Part shown: positions 1-11,811 of the stretch, piece after piece | How positions within the stretch are numbered: position 1 is the first letter of the stretch | Layout of the letters: each line of letters starts with the position of its first letter | NCBI GenBank assembly: GCA_003024785.1 | Contig: PUQB01000468.1 | Span: 124,001-188,000 of the forward strand | Origin: Selaginella tamariscina | Lineage: Eukaryota > Streptophyta > Lycopodiopsida > Selaginellales > Selaginellaceae | Reading direction: 5' to 3' | Length of the DNA: 64,000 bases | The notes under the pieces: model-generated | What the model was told of the DNA's origin: nothing | What the model saw: the letters and a program-made list of their open reading frames with translations, nothing else | Databases searched by the model: none | Made by a program: the position numbers and the translations under genes

Positions 1-299
1 TAGTTAACAAAATTCAGAAAGGGGTCAATTTTATGCCCTTTTATCTATAGCATAGTTTTATAAACTTTTTGAGGAGAAAATGGAAAGAATTTATATATAA
101 GAGTGAATATGAATATCCAGATATTGGAAAATTCATAAACAAAAGATTCGTCCAGTATATGTTTTCTACATTTCCATGCCCTGCGAGCAAATCCATCATT
201 ATAGATGCTTATTGTGACAAATCTCTCACAGGAGTCGAGCTCTGTGCGGATCTGCATTCGATTTCTCACTCTCTGGTATCCATATTTGGCATCAAACAG

Positions 300-434
300 G
301 TGCGTGCGTGCGTGCGTGTGTGATATAGGTGTGGTGTACATTCCATGTGTATTGTATAACACACACAGACACACACAAGCACACTGTATGTAGGTGTAGA
401 CATCTTCCACACACTATCTTATAGACATATACAG
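300..434 (+). repeat. Intron 1 of left 4CL-like gene: GT tract plus AC tract
   Basis: The donor GT at 300 is the first unit of a GCGT/GTGT repeat (300-322). An ACAC-rich tract follows at about 358-384, and the acceptor is ATACAG at 434. In RNA the 5' (GU)n can pair with the (AC)n. The same arrangement occurs in the right copy. Confidence 0.8.
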
Positions 435-801
435 GGAGATGTTGTTATGGTCATGTCATGGAACACTTTATACGTACCAGTTATATTTATGTCGATACTG
501 TACATTGGTGCGATTATCACCACCATGAACCCAGTGAGTACAGTCATGGAGATTAGTAAACAAATAAACGATGCTAAACCGAAATTAATATTTGTAACAA
601 GTGAGAGTGTTCACAAGGTTAAGCAGTTTAATCTGCCCTTCGTTGTTATTGATGATCACACACAAGATTACATCGACTGCATCAAGTTAAACGATGCTTT
701 ACCGTTCGATCGGTTGCTTAAAGGAGATCCTTCATGGGTTCCTGACGTGGAAATAACGCATTCCAATACTGCAGTTTTGCTGTATTCCTCTGGCACCACA
801 G

Positions 802-846
802 GTGTGTGCATGCGTGTGCGTGTGTGCGTGTGTGCGTGTGCCATAT

Positions 847-885
<39 letters not shown>

Positions 886-925
886 ACACACACACACACA
901 CACACACGATTATGTTTGTGTGCAG
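802..925 (+). repeat. Intron 2 of left 4CL-like gene: GT-CT-CA microsatellite hairpin intron
   Basis: The intron runs from the donor in a GT repeat (802 to about 840) through a CT tract (about 849-882) and a CA tract (about 885-907) to TGTGTGCAG at 925. The GU and CA tracts are complementary, with the CU tract as the loop. The right copy (34648-34748) has the same order but is 101 rather than 124 bases long, through microsatellite length alone. Confidence 0.85.
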
Positions 926-2501
926 GGCTAAGTAAAGGTGTGATGCTATCACATGGAAATATGATTGCATCCTCGGAATGCACGAATATATCGAAAAACA
1001 GTATATCGCAAGACAATGATGTTATAAAAGTGCAGTTTCCATTCTTTCACATAGCAGGCTTCTCAACAGTGTGTAACTGCGTATTAAGAATGGATCGAAC
1101 GGTGGTGTTCCTTCGGAAATATGATATTTTCAGGCTTCTCAGGTCCATTGAGAAATACCAAGTTACTCGATTAATAATTTCCCCACCAGTGGTTTTAGAT
1201 ATGCTAAATAATCCCAATGTGTCGGAGTTTAAGCTAAACACACTCAAATATATACACTGTGGTGGTGCTCCACTTGGAAGAGATACCATGCAGGCTTTCT
1301 TCGAAGGTTCCCCACTGTTTGTGAGAACTTTGTTCAGGTATCTCGCGTGTGTGTATGTGTGTGTATAAGTCTAGTGAGTTGGCCACTTAGTTAAGCAAAT
1401 TATTTATTAAAAATTAAGTTTTTAATTCAATTTTACATTAATTCTTATTAAAGATTATATCCAGGAAACAGTAGATTACTTTGTTAAGAACTGTTCGGTG
1501 GACTTGTGCATTCAAAATAAATATTATTATGTGTAAGGTAACCTACGTATTTACCATAATTATTCTAATTATAGGATTAACTTACGTATTATATACATTT
1601 ACTAAGGTAACCTATATATTTACAGTAGGTACCTTACATATGTATATAAAAAATATATTTATGATTTTTTTATATATTATATTAATCAATATTAATTTTC
1701 TGAAGGGATATGGAATGACTGAGGCAACCTTTCCGATTAGTGGTGGATTTGGTCCAATTGGTGCAGCTGGAAAATTATTTCCTAGTTTCGAAGCTAAGGT
1801 GATAGATTTACAAACAGGAAAGTCTTTACCTCCTGGGCATAAGGGAGAATTATATATCAGAAGTCCATGTGTCATGCAAGGTAAGTGTGTGTGTGTGTGT
1901 TATAATTATATAGAATGTGTATTCAGGCTATTTGAACAATCCCGAAGCAACAGCAGCAGCGAAGGATAGAGATGGATGGCTACACACTGGAGACATGGTA
2001 TATTTCAACAAGGATGGCTATGTGTTCGTCGTGGATCGTATTAAGGAGCTTATTAAGTACAAAGGTTACCAAGTTGCTCCTGCAGAACTGGAGTCTCTAC
2101 TCTTGACCCATAAACACATTGCAGATTGTGCAGTAGTACCGTGAGTGTGTGTGCGTGTGTGTGTGTGTGATGTCTTGTTGGTGTTTCTTCAGCTTTCCAG
2201 ATGAACGAACAGGACAGATACCAGTGGCTTATATTGTTCGAGCGCAAAACAGTAACTTGACAGGAGAGCAAGTTATGCAGTTCGTGGCTAGCCAAGTAAG
2301 TTATATTAATATAAATAAATGGAGTTTTTACTAAATTATGTTTTATTTACAGGTATCGCCATATAAGAAGATTAGAAAGGTCATCTTTGTGGATTCCATA
2401 CCTAAGTCTCCCACTGGAAAATATTACGAAAGGAACTTAGTGTTCAGTCTAAACTGTGAACATTTAATTATTTATATTATTAAGATGTAATTTAAATAAT
2501 A

Positions 2502-3290
2502 TTAGTTTTGTACACAAAGGATCAATGGGCAGGATACCGCAATAACAAGCCAGAAAGCAATTATACTAACAGTAATGGCGATCTTCCACCTCTGTGTAGA
2601 CCTTGTCGCTACTCCAATCACAACAGGATGATGCTCTAACACATTGGGATCATAGTCTATGCCAAGTCCCACAAACTGCTGCATAGTCCGCTTAATAGCC
2701 ATCGAGTTCGCCTTCTCAATGTCCCTCTCGTGTTCAATCCTGTCGCAAGCCCTAAGTTTGTACAGCACTGCAAACATAATACCCACGAACGCGAACGTGG
2801 TTAGCACAAACGGGATCCCCCAGTGCCGGCATTTCATTGCAGAGGCTTGCGCTAGAGCAGTAAGAATCACCCCCTGGAACACAAAGTACAGACCGAACAG
2901 CTGGTATATCTCGTTCTGTGTCTTGCTCAGTGCATTCTCCTTCTGTTCGATCCTCTCGCGCAGTAGATCATCCTCTTTCTCCCAAAGATGAAGCCTTAAC
3001 CTGAGTGCAGGAGTGTTCTGGATCTCCTGCAAGGGATTTCTATTTGCTGCTTGTGCAGGATTGTCATTGTTATTGTTCCCTTGTGGTGGAGCTGGATTAT
3101 CGTTGTTATTGTTCCCCTGTGGAGCTGGATTATAATTGTTATTGTTCCCGTGTGGAGCTCGATTATCATTGTTATTGTTCCCTTGTGGAGTTGGATTATC
3201 ATTGTTATTTTCCCCTTGTGAAGCTGGATTATCATTGTGATCGTTCCTTGGATTATCATTGTTATTGTTTCGTTGTGGAGCTGGTTCCAT
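2502..3290 (-). CDS. Asn-rich-repeat membrane protein, left copy
   Basis: Unrecognised family; 262 residues in one uninterrupted exon. Residues about 5-80 are imperfect tandem repeats of about 10-11 residues (APQGNNNNDNP type). Residues 96-130 are charged and heptad-like, probably a coiled coil. Three hydrophobic segments follow, at about 131-149, 158-178 and 236-259, with a charged loop of about 57 residues between the second and third. No signal peptide is seen; the N-terminus is probably cytosolic and disordered. The stop lies 42 bases from the end of the convergent 4CL-like gene. The start is the first ATG, which opens the repeat. The near-identical copy on the right arm, intact despite length-variable repeats, suggests a real gene. 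It is a membrane-anchored protein of unknown role. Confidence 0.75.
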   Translation of the reverse strand: MEPAPQRNNNNDNPRNDHNDNPASQGENNNDNPTPQGNNNNDNRAPHGNNNNYNPAPQGNNNNDNPAPPQGNNNNDNPAQAANRNPLQEIQNTPALRLRLHLWEKEDDLLRERIEQKENALSKTQNEIYQLFGLYFVFQGVILTALAQASAMKCRHWGIPFVLTTFAFVGIMFAVLYKLRACDRIEHERDIEKANSMAIKRTMQQFVGLGIDYDPNVLEHHPVVIGVATRSTQRWKIAITVSIIAFWLVIAVSCPLILCVQN

Positions 3291-3317
3291 TTATATATCA
3301 CTACAAGCTATATACCC

Positions 3318-3490
3318 TAGAAATGATTTGGATTTGCAGTATGTACACACTCTAGAAAGGATTTGGATTTGCAGTATGTGCACACTCTAGAAAGGATTTG
3401 GATTTGCAGTATGTACACTTCAATGATATTATAACATTATATACTTAGTACAATATAGATCGTGCATTTGGATTTGCAGTATGTACACTT
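3318..3490. repeat. Short tandem repeats upstream of the Asn-rich gene (left arm)
   Basis: A core read on the plus strand as TTTGGATTTGCAGTATGT is repeated four times, first at about 35-base spacing with CACTCTAGAAAGG between units, then with CACTTCAATGAT. It lies within 250 bases upstream of the Asn-rich gene's ATG, so it belongs to its promoter or 5' UTR. The right arm has the same family at about 32085-32245. Confidence 0.8.
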
Positions 3491-3570
3491 CAATGATATG
3501 ATATTTCAACTAGTACTTCGTACAATAGATCATGCATGCATGTGTACACTTATTTGTGATGTAATGTACA

Positions 3571-3648
3571 GCATGTAAAATAATTCTAATATGACACTCG
3601 TCGTGTGTTATGCATGAATCAAGGGCAACAAAATAAATAGGCGTCACC
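3571..3648. repeat. Segment of about 80 bases in opposite orientation to its arm
   Basis: This block (GCATGTAAAATAATTC through AAATAGGCGTCA) occurs on the plus strand here and also on the plus strand at 31924-32012, although everything around it is inverted between the arms. The flanks agree: GTAATGTACA on one side and CACTAG...ATATCC on the other. It has flipped, or been reinserted, in one arm since the duplication. The right version has about 10 extra bases. Confidence 0.85.
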
Positions 3649-3893
3649 ACTAGCACTTGTCAGATCATATATCCTATATTCACGATGTTCTTAAATGCTT
3701 CATAGAGTTACATTCTTTTTATTTTCGAGTCAAATGTACTTTAATTAGTATTAACATCACCAACCCAACCTTAAAAGTCATTTATAATTTATTGTTTAAT
3801 CTTAGAATCTTAAAATTAATTCATATAGTGTTGATCATATAGATTATTATTGACTTTTATCGTTGACTTTCTATAACACATGTCATATGAGAT

Positions 3894-4199
3894 GTCGAAT
3901 ACTGTTAATAATAATAGGTGGGTCCGCACCAGCCCGTAAATTTGACAGGCCTAATGTAAAGAAGTTTAAAGGTGTGTCCGCGCACAGCTCTGAAAAAGTT
4001 AATCATTAACATTAAGAATGTACATTTTTATGGTTGAGTTTATGGGGGAGGAGTCCGTAGGAAAGTCATTTTTTAAGAGAGTGTCCACACCTTTTTTTTC
4101 CATAAAATTTATCTAAAATTTAAGTTTTTTAAATTTACTAAATTGAAATTCCTTTAAATACAAGTTACTTTATCAATGTTCAAGCCCTTGGCCTGTTTT
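3894..4199. other. Intergenic, inner edge of left arm
   Basis: No gene. Related GTGTCCGC/GTGTCCACACC-like motifs occur near 3917, 3972 and 4080. They may be ends of a small DNA element, possibly the adjacent Harbinger relic, but I could not define terminal repeats. Confidence 0.3.
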
Positions 4200-5784
4200 G
4201 CATACAAACCCACTAACCGCTTCATGAACATCTCTTCCTTGTTTTGTCACTGATGCTTCACCTTCATCCTCTTATCATCTATAGCTTCCAGGTTTCCATG
4301 CATCCTTTGTCGCTCCGCTAGCAGTGCAACCACATCTCTGTCCTTAAGATCAATGAACAAGTTATGTAAGATGCAACAACTTGCCCATATGTTCGACATC
4401 TTCTTCACAGGCATCCACTACTTGTAGTCCAGAAACTTGAATTTCTGCTTTAGTAACCCAAATGCATTCTCCATAATCACTCTAGCCTTCTTGTCTGGGT
4501 GTTGTATTCACCACCATCTACAAAATAATTTTATCAAATGCAATGCAATATAGAAATAAATAACTTGAAATGTACCCTTGTAAGGGGTTAATATGTGAGG
4601 AAGCAACTAGTACCCTTTATCACCAACTAGATAGGGCTTCACCTTTTGACCCAATATAAAAATCTCTGGCTCCTGAAGTGCTTCCCCCAATTTAATCTTC
4701 TCTTGTAGAGGGGGCCGTTCCTCCATACTCTCATGTCATGAATGCTTCCTGAAATAAAAACATTAAACTTCAATAAAAATAAACTTGAACTTACCTGGCG
4801 AGCCAACATAAATGCTTATAAACCTTTTCCTCGTATCCACAACAGCTTGCATCACCACGGAGTAATATTGTTTCTTATTGAAGTAGTCAAACTCGCTTCC
4901 CTCCGGCTTCACAATTGAAAGGTGAGTGCAGTCAATGGCCCCCACAACATTTGGAAGAGTAGTTTTGGTCAGAGTTTGAAACTCCTTTATTGCTCGAGCA
5001 ACCTCCTCTACTGTTGATGGGAACTTCAACATGTACCCAAACACTTTCACAATTATTTTTTAATTGTAACAAATATGAATGCCAATTTATAAAAGGAATA
5101 AAAGAAATATATGTATATAAAAGATAAAGATTTGCACTGCTATGTGAGTTTTATGTGCATAAATGCCACTTTGCTACAGTCCTTTCTCCAGTATGAAACG
5201 CCTGTAGAAGTTTGTAAAGCCAAGGAAACAAGTTTGTATGGAGTTGTGACACTTGCAATTGGCTACACATGTGTCCACAAGAATCTCAAAAAGGTGGACT
5301 TCCCGATCGCATACAACTCGATGATAGTCTTTGTGTCTGTGTTGTGGGTGAGCTTGTGGAGGGTTGCTGCTAAGCGAACTCAGATCGGAATAGCATCTTT
5401 GTAGTGAGTGTTTTGACGCTGAATGACTGGGCCCAGGTGATGACAAAGGTAGTTGAAGTTCCTCTTTGACATCATAAGCAGGTTGAACCACCGTGGATCA
5501 TCATAGTACTCGCACATGTAGATGTCAAACCAGGTGAGGTTCCTCGACTTCACCCACCACGGCCCTTGGTTCACCATCATAACACTTAAAGTAGCAATGA
5601 GTTGCATAAGATGCAAGTAGGACTGCTTAGCCACTTCCTCTTCCTCATCATGTAGGTCCTCCTTATCTTCGTTCATGAGGTTGTGGAGCATTGTCACCAC
5701 CTGACCTATTTGAGCATTCACCTTTTTTAATTGTTGAAGTAGGTGTATCCCCAGCACCAATAAGAGAATCAACATCAGCTTCAA
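4200..5784 (-). pseudogene. PIF/Harbinger transposase relic
   Basis: Decayed DDE transposase of the PIF/Harbinger (HARBI1-like) type on the minus strand. The N-terminal part (5784-5380) ends in a stretch typical of the family (WFNLLMMSKRNFNYLC, HYKDAIPI). The catalytic core follows: VVGAIDCTHLSI with the first Asp near 4930, YSVVMQAVVDTRKRF, VGSPGKF, then in other frames GSIHDMRVWRNGPLYK (about 4740), YLVGDKGYQLLPHILTPYKG (about 4620, second Asp) and MENAFGLLKQKFKFLD (about 4470, Glu). The tail CCILHNLFIDLKDRD lies near 4350. Stops and frameshifts between blocks make it inactive. No terminal inverted repeats or TTA target duplications were identified. Confidence 0.85.
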
Positions 5785-6126
5785 AGGTGATTGCTATGAA
5801 AATAAATAAGAATTATAACTTTCGAGATAAAATTTAAGCACAATAAAAATTAGATGCACGTTGTAACTAAAGTGGACATGATACCTAAAAATGGGAATAA
5901 CTAATTAATATTTAAGTTTTAATTATTAATTAATATGTAATTAAGCCTTAAATATTAATTAATTAATAAATTAATCCTTCAATAACCTTATTTAGTAAGG
6001 AATATTCCTAAAATATCTTAAAATATTCATATTATTCTTTGTTCTAAAAATAGTTTACAATAATTAAAAAATACTATCAAACATAATTAAAAATGAAATC
6101 GTTTTCATATCAACATGTTAATTTTT
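5785..6126. other. AT-rich intergenic
   Basis: Homopolymer- and TTAATTAA-rich sequence; nothing recognisable as a gene or repeat. Confidence 0.4.
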
Positions 6127-7030
6127 TTATAAATACTTTCTTCCTAACCATAAAAGAAATCTTCTCATTTTGTCTAAATCATCACTCTCCGGATTAATTG
6201 AATCATTCTGATCAATATCTTGATGTTGCTGCCACCACCTAACACTCTCATGAATGCAATTGGGAGTTGCCATCCTTGTTAATACATAAGATGTGATAAG
6301 ACCATGTCTGCATAAAGGCTCATCTAAAAAATAATGTTCCTTAAGAATAATATTGTAAAGTGTTCGGTTGCTATCTTTCATTTTATAAAACTCAAAATCA
6401 CGAGAAAGAAAAGCTTCAGGAAATGTTTGATATGGTGGATACTGCTCACAAAAGTTTTCTAGATTCTTCTTTCTGAGGCACGTATCCAAGTAATTCACTA
6501 GCTCATTCATGATATTGGTATCAGAATATGAATCGAAAATGATTAAATGAATACAAGCAATGTTTTAGTTGAGCATAGCCTCGTTTACCATTAAGATATG
6601 TGCGTTCTTCATTATTCTTAAATGATTGATCTCCCCATGAAGCCCAGTTAATCTTTCATTCTTGAAGAAATATAGCTTGCTTTGCTTTCTTATATTGTGA
6701 AATTCGAGAGGTTTATAACATACTTGTTGGTTAAATATCTAATTTTACGAATCATCTCTTTTGTAACACTACAATGTTTCTTAAGCAAATTCAGTAGCGG
6801 TGTCAAGTTGTGAATCTGCATGCATGACCAAATCTCACAAGTGCACCCATCTCCTTAAGGTTTTGAAAGAGACGGTTCAACCCTGAACGAAAAATAATAT
6901 CATATCGAAATTTACCATGACAAGGAATGAAATCTCCTTGTTTGTTTTCCTATCCTCGGGCCTTTGTCGATGAAGCAGCACACCATTGACATCCAACAAC
7001 ACAATATGGTCATGGGTAACATGGGGTAGT
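6127..7030 (-). pseudogene. Degenerate gene, possibly HAD/FCP1-like phosphatase
   Basis: Fragments in successive minus-strand frames read like one protein. Near 7010 is HDHIVLLDVNGVLLHRQRPE, similar to the first motif (LxLDxNGxLL) of plant FCP1/NIF-type HAD phosphatases. RSGLNRLFQNLKEMGALVRF near 6870 resembles the RPGLxxFL segment that follows in that family. KKHCSVTKEMIRKIRYLTNK (about 6750), ERLTGLHGEINHL (about 6650) and a final open stretch of 127 residues (6510-6127, ending RRFLLWLGRKYL) I do not recognise. Several frame changes and stops show decay or unmodelled introns. The HAD assignment rests mainly on one motif. The C-terminal part could belong to something else, such as a mobile-element ORF. 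Confidence 0.35.
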
Positions 7031-7685
7031 GTTGCCTCTTGAATACTTTGCAACTCACTTGTTTACTCCCTTTCACATTTATCTGTTGACACTATATCGT
7101 TGCCTATCTCTTTATCATTTAATTGTACATCATCCTTATAAGATTCAAATATTACAAGCGCTGAAGAAATGATTTCGGAACTAAAGTCAATAGAAATGGT
7201 GATGAAAAAACTAAAGTGGTCCCATGGTAACGATGTTTTGAGCTGCATTATTATCCATTTCCTTTATGAACTCTGTCATTCTGACATGTGGCACAAGAAA
7301 TTTTTGCCAAACCCCTTTCTTACCTTTTGGTAATGCTGAAAATCCATGTTCTCAACTATTTTATTACATTTGCAAAATGATAATTAGCTGACCTTATAAT
7401 TGTCAAGGTATATTATTTACTTTGTTAATGTGTGACCATGTTTGAACTAAAAGCTTCATTAATCCTTGAGAATTTATTTTCTGTACAAATATAAACGAAA
7501 TATAAAAATGCTTATGTTACACTCATTTACAACTATTCGTCACTTTAAAAACTCATTAACAATTCTGAGCGAGGCAAAGAAGGTCTAGGCCGCTTATGAG
7601 ATGGTTCATGATCTTCCGTATCTTCTATTGATGTTTCCATGCACACCACATACACACACGCGTACTAATACACATGTTATTGCAG

Positions 7686-7818
7686 TGAAACGTGGTTTGA
7701 GAAGATGTGGTACGGGCGTATGGGTGCGTACGGTGCTCTTGTTATTGGGATACTTCTTGTGTTCTCTGTGATCATGGCCATATCTTGCTTGAAGATCTAT
7801 ACGTCTTGCCAAGTGTAA
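7686..7818 (+). CDS. Orphan terminal exon encoding a membrane anchor
   Basis: A convincing intron end precedes it: AC-rich tract, branch-point-like TACTAAT near 7663, then TTATTGCAG at 7685. The exon reads ETWFEKMWYGRMGAYGALVI... and continues as one hydrophobic helix ending ...IYTSCQV and TAA at 7816-7818. This looks like the last transmembrane helix and short tail of a multipass protein, for example tetraspanin-like, but it is too short to assign. No upstream exon was recognised in 7030-7640, so it may be a leftover from a truncated gene. Confidence 0.4.
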
Positions 7819-8137
7819 AAACTAATTGTCTTGCGTGTACAAGTATACACCTTACATAAAACAACTACATTGTATATTATACACACAGGGGCGTACGTGG
7901 AGTGACACGCACAATGTGTGTGGGGCTCTTCTCTATTATTTTCATGAATTTTCTTGATGCCGTATGCCAACTCAAACCGATTATAGCCATATATGAAAAG
8001 CATATTCGGAAATATGAAATTATTCCGTGTTTAATTTAATAATTCCATGTGTTGAATTAAATTCACATCCTGTTTATCCATCGATTTTCTGGCAGTAAAT
8101 ATATGTGTTGGAGTTAAATTTTTCACATAATTTTGAA

Positions 8138-9046
8138 ATGGGAAAGTACCCAACAGGTCCTCAGAGTTGCATTGCTGATCCTTCATGCAATGTTTTGGTT
8201 ACCAGTTTAACACAGACAGGTACTATTTTATGTAATATATATGTATATATCTTTATATATATACAGAATTACACACACATATATATTCATTCTTGTAATT
8301 AATTTGGCAAGCAACTTTGGGTTCAATTAAGTTAATTATTTTAGTGATTTTATATACATTTAAAGAATATAAATTAAAAAGACTTCCAGGTTAATTCTTT
8401 AAATACATGTTTTTTTTGGTTTTTAATATTTGTCAATGAATTAAGTTTTAATTAATTATCCTTAATAAAATGGGAGTTGGATTGTGAGAGCGTTTCGTAT
8501 ATGTGTATATTTTTACATATATATAAAATTATATATATATATTGTAATAAGTCTGGTGAGCAACTTTATATGTCAATTAAAATTTCATTAATATTATTAT
8601 TATTATATACAGGTCCAGTGGTAGTATATGCATTTTGGGCAATGGTCATAACATGCTGCAGCATTTTCCAACTATATAAATTCTTCTTATTGAAGAAATC
8701 CCCAGTAAAGCCATTAATATTAAACAAAGGAAAGGAATATTCGGTCCAGGATATTCCAGGGGTTAACTTAAAAAACGAGGTTAACAAAAATGGCGAGGTG
8801 GTTATTAAATATTGAGGAGGTTAAGGAGTTTAAAATAACTGGTTATACGTGGTCGTATTTCGGGGAGTTTTGTTATTTTCTATGTTGTTTAACGTCATTA
8901 CATTGGTTACTTATTCATATGTTGGTGTTATTTGATGCTTATAATAAGTGTGAACTTGGGGGTGTTGATAGCCTATGCTTTTATGGGAACTACTGGGTCT
9001 TCGGAAGCTACGATTTCAATGGGAAGGTGTGTGTGTGTGTGCGTGC

Positions 9047-9082
<36 letters not shown>

Positions 9083-9187
9083 ACTGAATCGATATATGAC
9101 ATACGCATGACGGATCCATATGGTGTGCACATGCGTATATAAGATACATTCGTGAGATATACATATCATATTTCTATGTATGCGTTC

Positions 9188-9222
<35 letters not shown>

Positions 9223-11770
9223 AGACAGACAGACATGTATATGTGTGTATATGTACACACACACACACACATGTATATGTATATATATGATTTTGCAGAT
9301 ATTTTTCGTGGTATGGTGGTTATCTGCTATATGGTTTACCTTATGGGTAATATTTAAAGGCCGAGTAAGGTACTGGTTTAGAATGCCTTGCAATCTACAA
9401 TATGCAAAGGTTGTATACATATGGACACGCGAAAGTGAGCAAATTCTTTCAACAAATGATTTACCACTTGTATATTTTGTTCGCTATCTGCGGGTAAGTA
9501 GTAAGTTTAATAACTAATATTTAAACTTAATTATATTATTATTATTGAATTACTAAATTTTTTATTCAGGTTTACAGTTAGCTACTTGATAATTAATTAT
9601 TTTTAATAGTAATGAAAACCATTACATATTATAAAACTGTGTATGAAACTTACAAAACTTAATATTAATTAAATCCTATATTATATAGTAAAATAAAACT
9701 ATTACATAAGTTTGATTAAATATATAATCGTTTTATCTTAAAATTTAATTTCTTAATGTGCAGAACTTTTTATCGACTTTCGAAGAACTGCAAGGTCACT
9801 CGGAGACTGTAAAGATCCTCACCACGAAAAAGTCAGTTTAATTATTAATTATTGAAAATACTTATATAATAAGCATATACATTATATTTGTTTGCACATA
9901 CATACGCATCATATGTACAATATACACATTATGTATGTGCGTGCGTGTGTGTATATATATTGAATTTTGCAGGGGACAGAGGCATTTCTTCTTTCAAGGG
10001 CACCGTTTTCTTATTAAGGGAGACACCGTTGTAGATGTCCATTTTAAAGTCGGAGAAACTTATGCAGACTTTTACAATGTATATGTGTGTGTGTGTGCGT
10101 GTGTGTGTGTGTTAAATATTAATAAATATAAATTATTTTAAGATTTTATATAGGAAGCTGGAGGTGTATCTGAGAAGGAAGCAGAGACACGTTTAGAGGA
10201 ACTCGGCTTAAATGAAATACCCTTTAAACCCGAGCCCCTTTACTACACAATATTCGACGAAGCCTTTACCCTTTTCCGTGTTTTCAGTTAATCTCGTATA
10301 TCCTTCAGTTTCGGAGCAGCTATCTATTTGTTGCAGCCCTTATGACCTTTATAGTTTTGCTAAGTGCAGCTATTACGATATATAATCGTCGTCGTGGCCA
10401 GTTTACCATCGCAAAGGTGTGTGTGTGCGCGCGTGCGTGCGTGCGTGCGTGTGTGTGAGAGAGAGAGAGTATATCTTCATACCATACGCACAATGTATAC
10501 ATTCTCTCTTTGTGTATGTTTGTTGTTGTGAGTGTGTATAGCGTGCGTGTGTGTAAGAGAGAGAGAGTATATTTTTGTGTTTAACTGTAGCTATAAAATA
10601 TTAACTGTATACTCTTTTAGCATACCTACATGCATATGTATGTAATAATGCATTACAATATATACATGTGTGTGTACTCCTATAGATACCTACATGCACA
10701 TGCATGTAATAATGCATATCATACGCACACAGTATACACTAGTGATATATGCCGTAGTAAAAAAATGCTACGGATTAATAATTAAACTAAATTAATAATT
10801 AATAAACTAGTAATTAAATATTTCCTTAGCATTTTTCGACTACGGATTTAATCACTGGTATACACACACTCTGTGTGTGTACATACCTACATGCATATGT
10901 AATATACACACACTACATATATTCAGATTACGGAATATGTGACGGATGTGGAGACACTTAGAAGCGGGCAATGGTTAAGGCTCGATTCACGTCAGCTTGT
11001 CCCTGGTGACGTCATTAAGCTTAAAAGCAACTGGGTTCTTCCATGTGATTTACTTATAATCAAAGGTATTGAACATAGTTTACTATTAATTAGTATAATG
11101 TATATATCTACACGCATGTAGTGCGTGTGTGTGTATTTAATTAATGATTGTTATATGATAATTAAGTTTAAATATGTTTTTACAGGGTCTTGTGTATGTG
11201 ATGAAAGTGCATTAACTGGAGAACCAATGCCCGTACAGAAATATGCAGCTCCAAATACAACTGTTGTTTATAAACCAGATGGTCTCGGTTCGAAACACAC
11301 CCTCTTTTCTGGAACTACAGTTCTCCAAGCCGGTAACCAAACGCAAGACGGCGTACAAGCCATTGTCACAGAAACAGGTGTGCGTGTGCGTGTGTGTGAG
11401 ATTCATAGCTTAATGTATGTGTATGTGTTATATACTCACATTAATACACTAACTATTATGCTACAAGGTGTGTATTTGTATGTGTTTGTGTGTGTGTGTG
11501 TGTGAGAGAGAGAGAGTTTTCATAGCTTAATATATGTGTCTGTGTTATATACTATTATGTTATACGTATATGTCCATATAATTACACACACGTATATACA
11601 TAGGAATGTCGACGTCCAAGGGGGAACTTGTTGCAACAATTTTGTATCCACAAAAGCTTATCTTTAAATACGATGAAGAGCTTCAAATTGTTACCTTTCT
11701 TCTCTTGGTATATGCCATTGTATGCTTCAGTATATCCATCAAAATCCAGGTAATACATACGTGTGTGTGT

Positions 11771-11811
<41 letters not shown>

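Larger units (their letters stand above)
80..2459 (+). pseudogene. 4CL-like acyl-CoA ligase, left copy, frame broken at three sites
   Basis: Adenylate-forming acyl-CoA ligase of the plant 4CL-like family, which activates a carboxylic acid with ATP and joins it to CoA. Exons by splice sites and homology: about 80-299, 435-801, 926-1337, 1706-1880, 1927-2140, 2193-2295, 2353-2459. Visible motifs are the P-loop [10 protein letters not shown] split by intron 2, GYGMTEA at 1706, LHTGD near 1981, [13 protein letters not shown] near 2044 and the terminal PKSPTGK with the catalytic Lys. Against the right copy there are three lesions. An extra A just after the ATG at 80 puts the start out of frame. 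One base is missing near 1295 in exon 3. One A is missing near 2420, which hides a C-terminal ...VQSKL ending at 2459. Five of the six introns have GT repeats at or near the donor. It is a pseudogene as sequenced, but all lesions are single bases in short runs and could be assembly errors. Confidence 0.8.
1..3893. repeat. Left arm of a large inverted duplication
   Basis: The sequence from base 1 to about 3893 reappears in reverse complement at 31827-35555. Base 1 pairs with about 35555, so the arm probably continues left of the window. The inner boundary is sharp: the arms match through the block around 3810-3893 (right 31827-31910) and then diverge. The arm holds a whole 4CL-like gene and a whole Asn-rich membrane-protein gene. 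The two 262-residue proteins differ at about three residues, so the duplication is young or kept alike by gene conversion. Differences between arms are microsatellite lengths, single-base indels, a 135-base segment present only here (3675-3809) and one flipped segment of about 80 bases. Confidence 0.93.

Noticed and set aside
718-1016. Open frames rich in Ser-Leu, Thr-His or Arg-Glu repeats across microsatellites (also 8973-9420, 11887-12174, 34557-34832)
   Set aside because: They are translations of CT, CA or GA repeats inside introns or on the opposite strand.
3894-4110. Terminal inverted repeat of the Harbinger relic (GTGTCCGC / GTGTCCACACC)
   Set aside because: The motifs are short and mixed in orientation, and no matching end was found beyond 5784.
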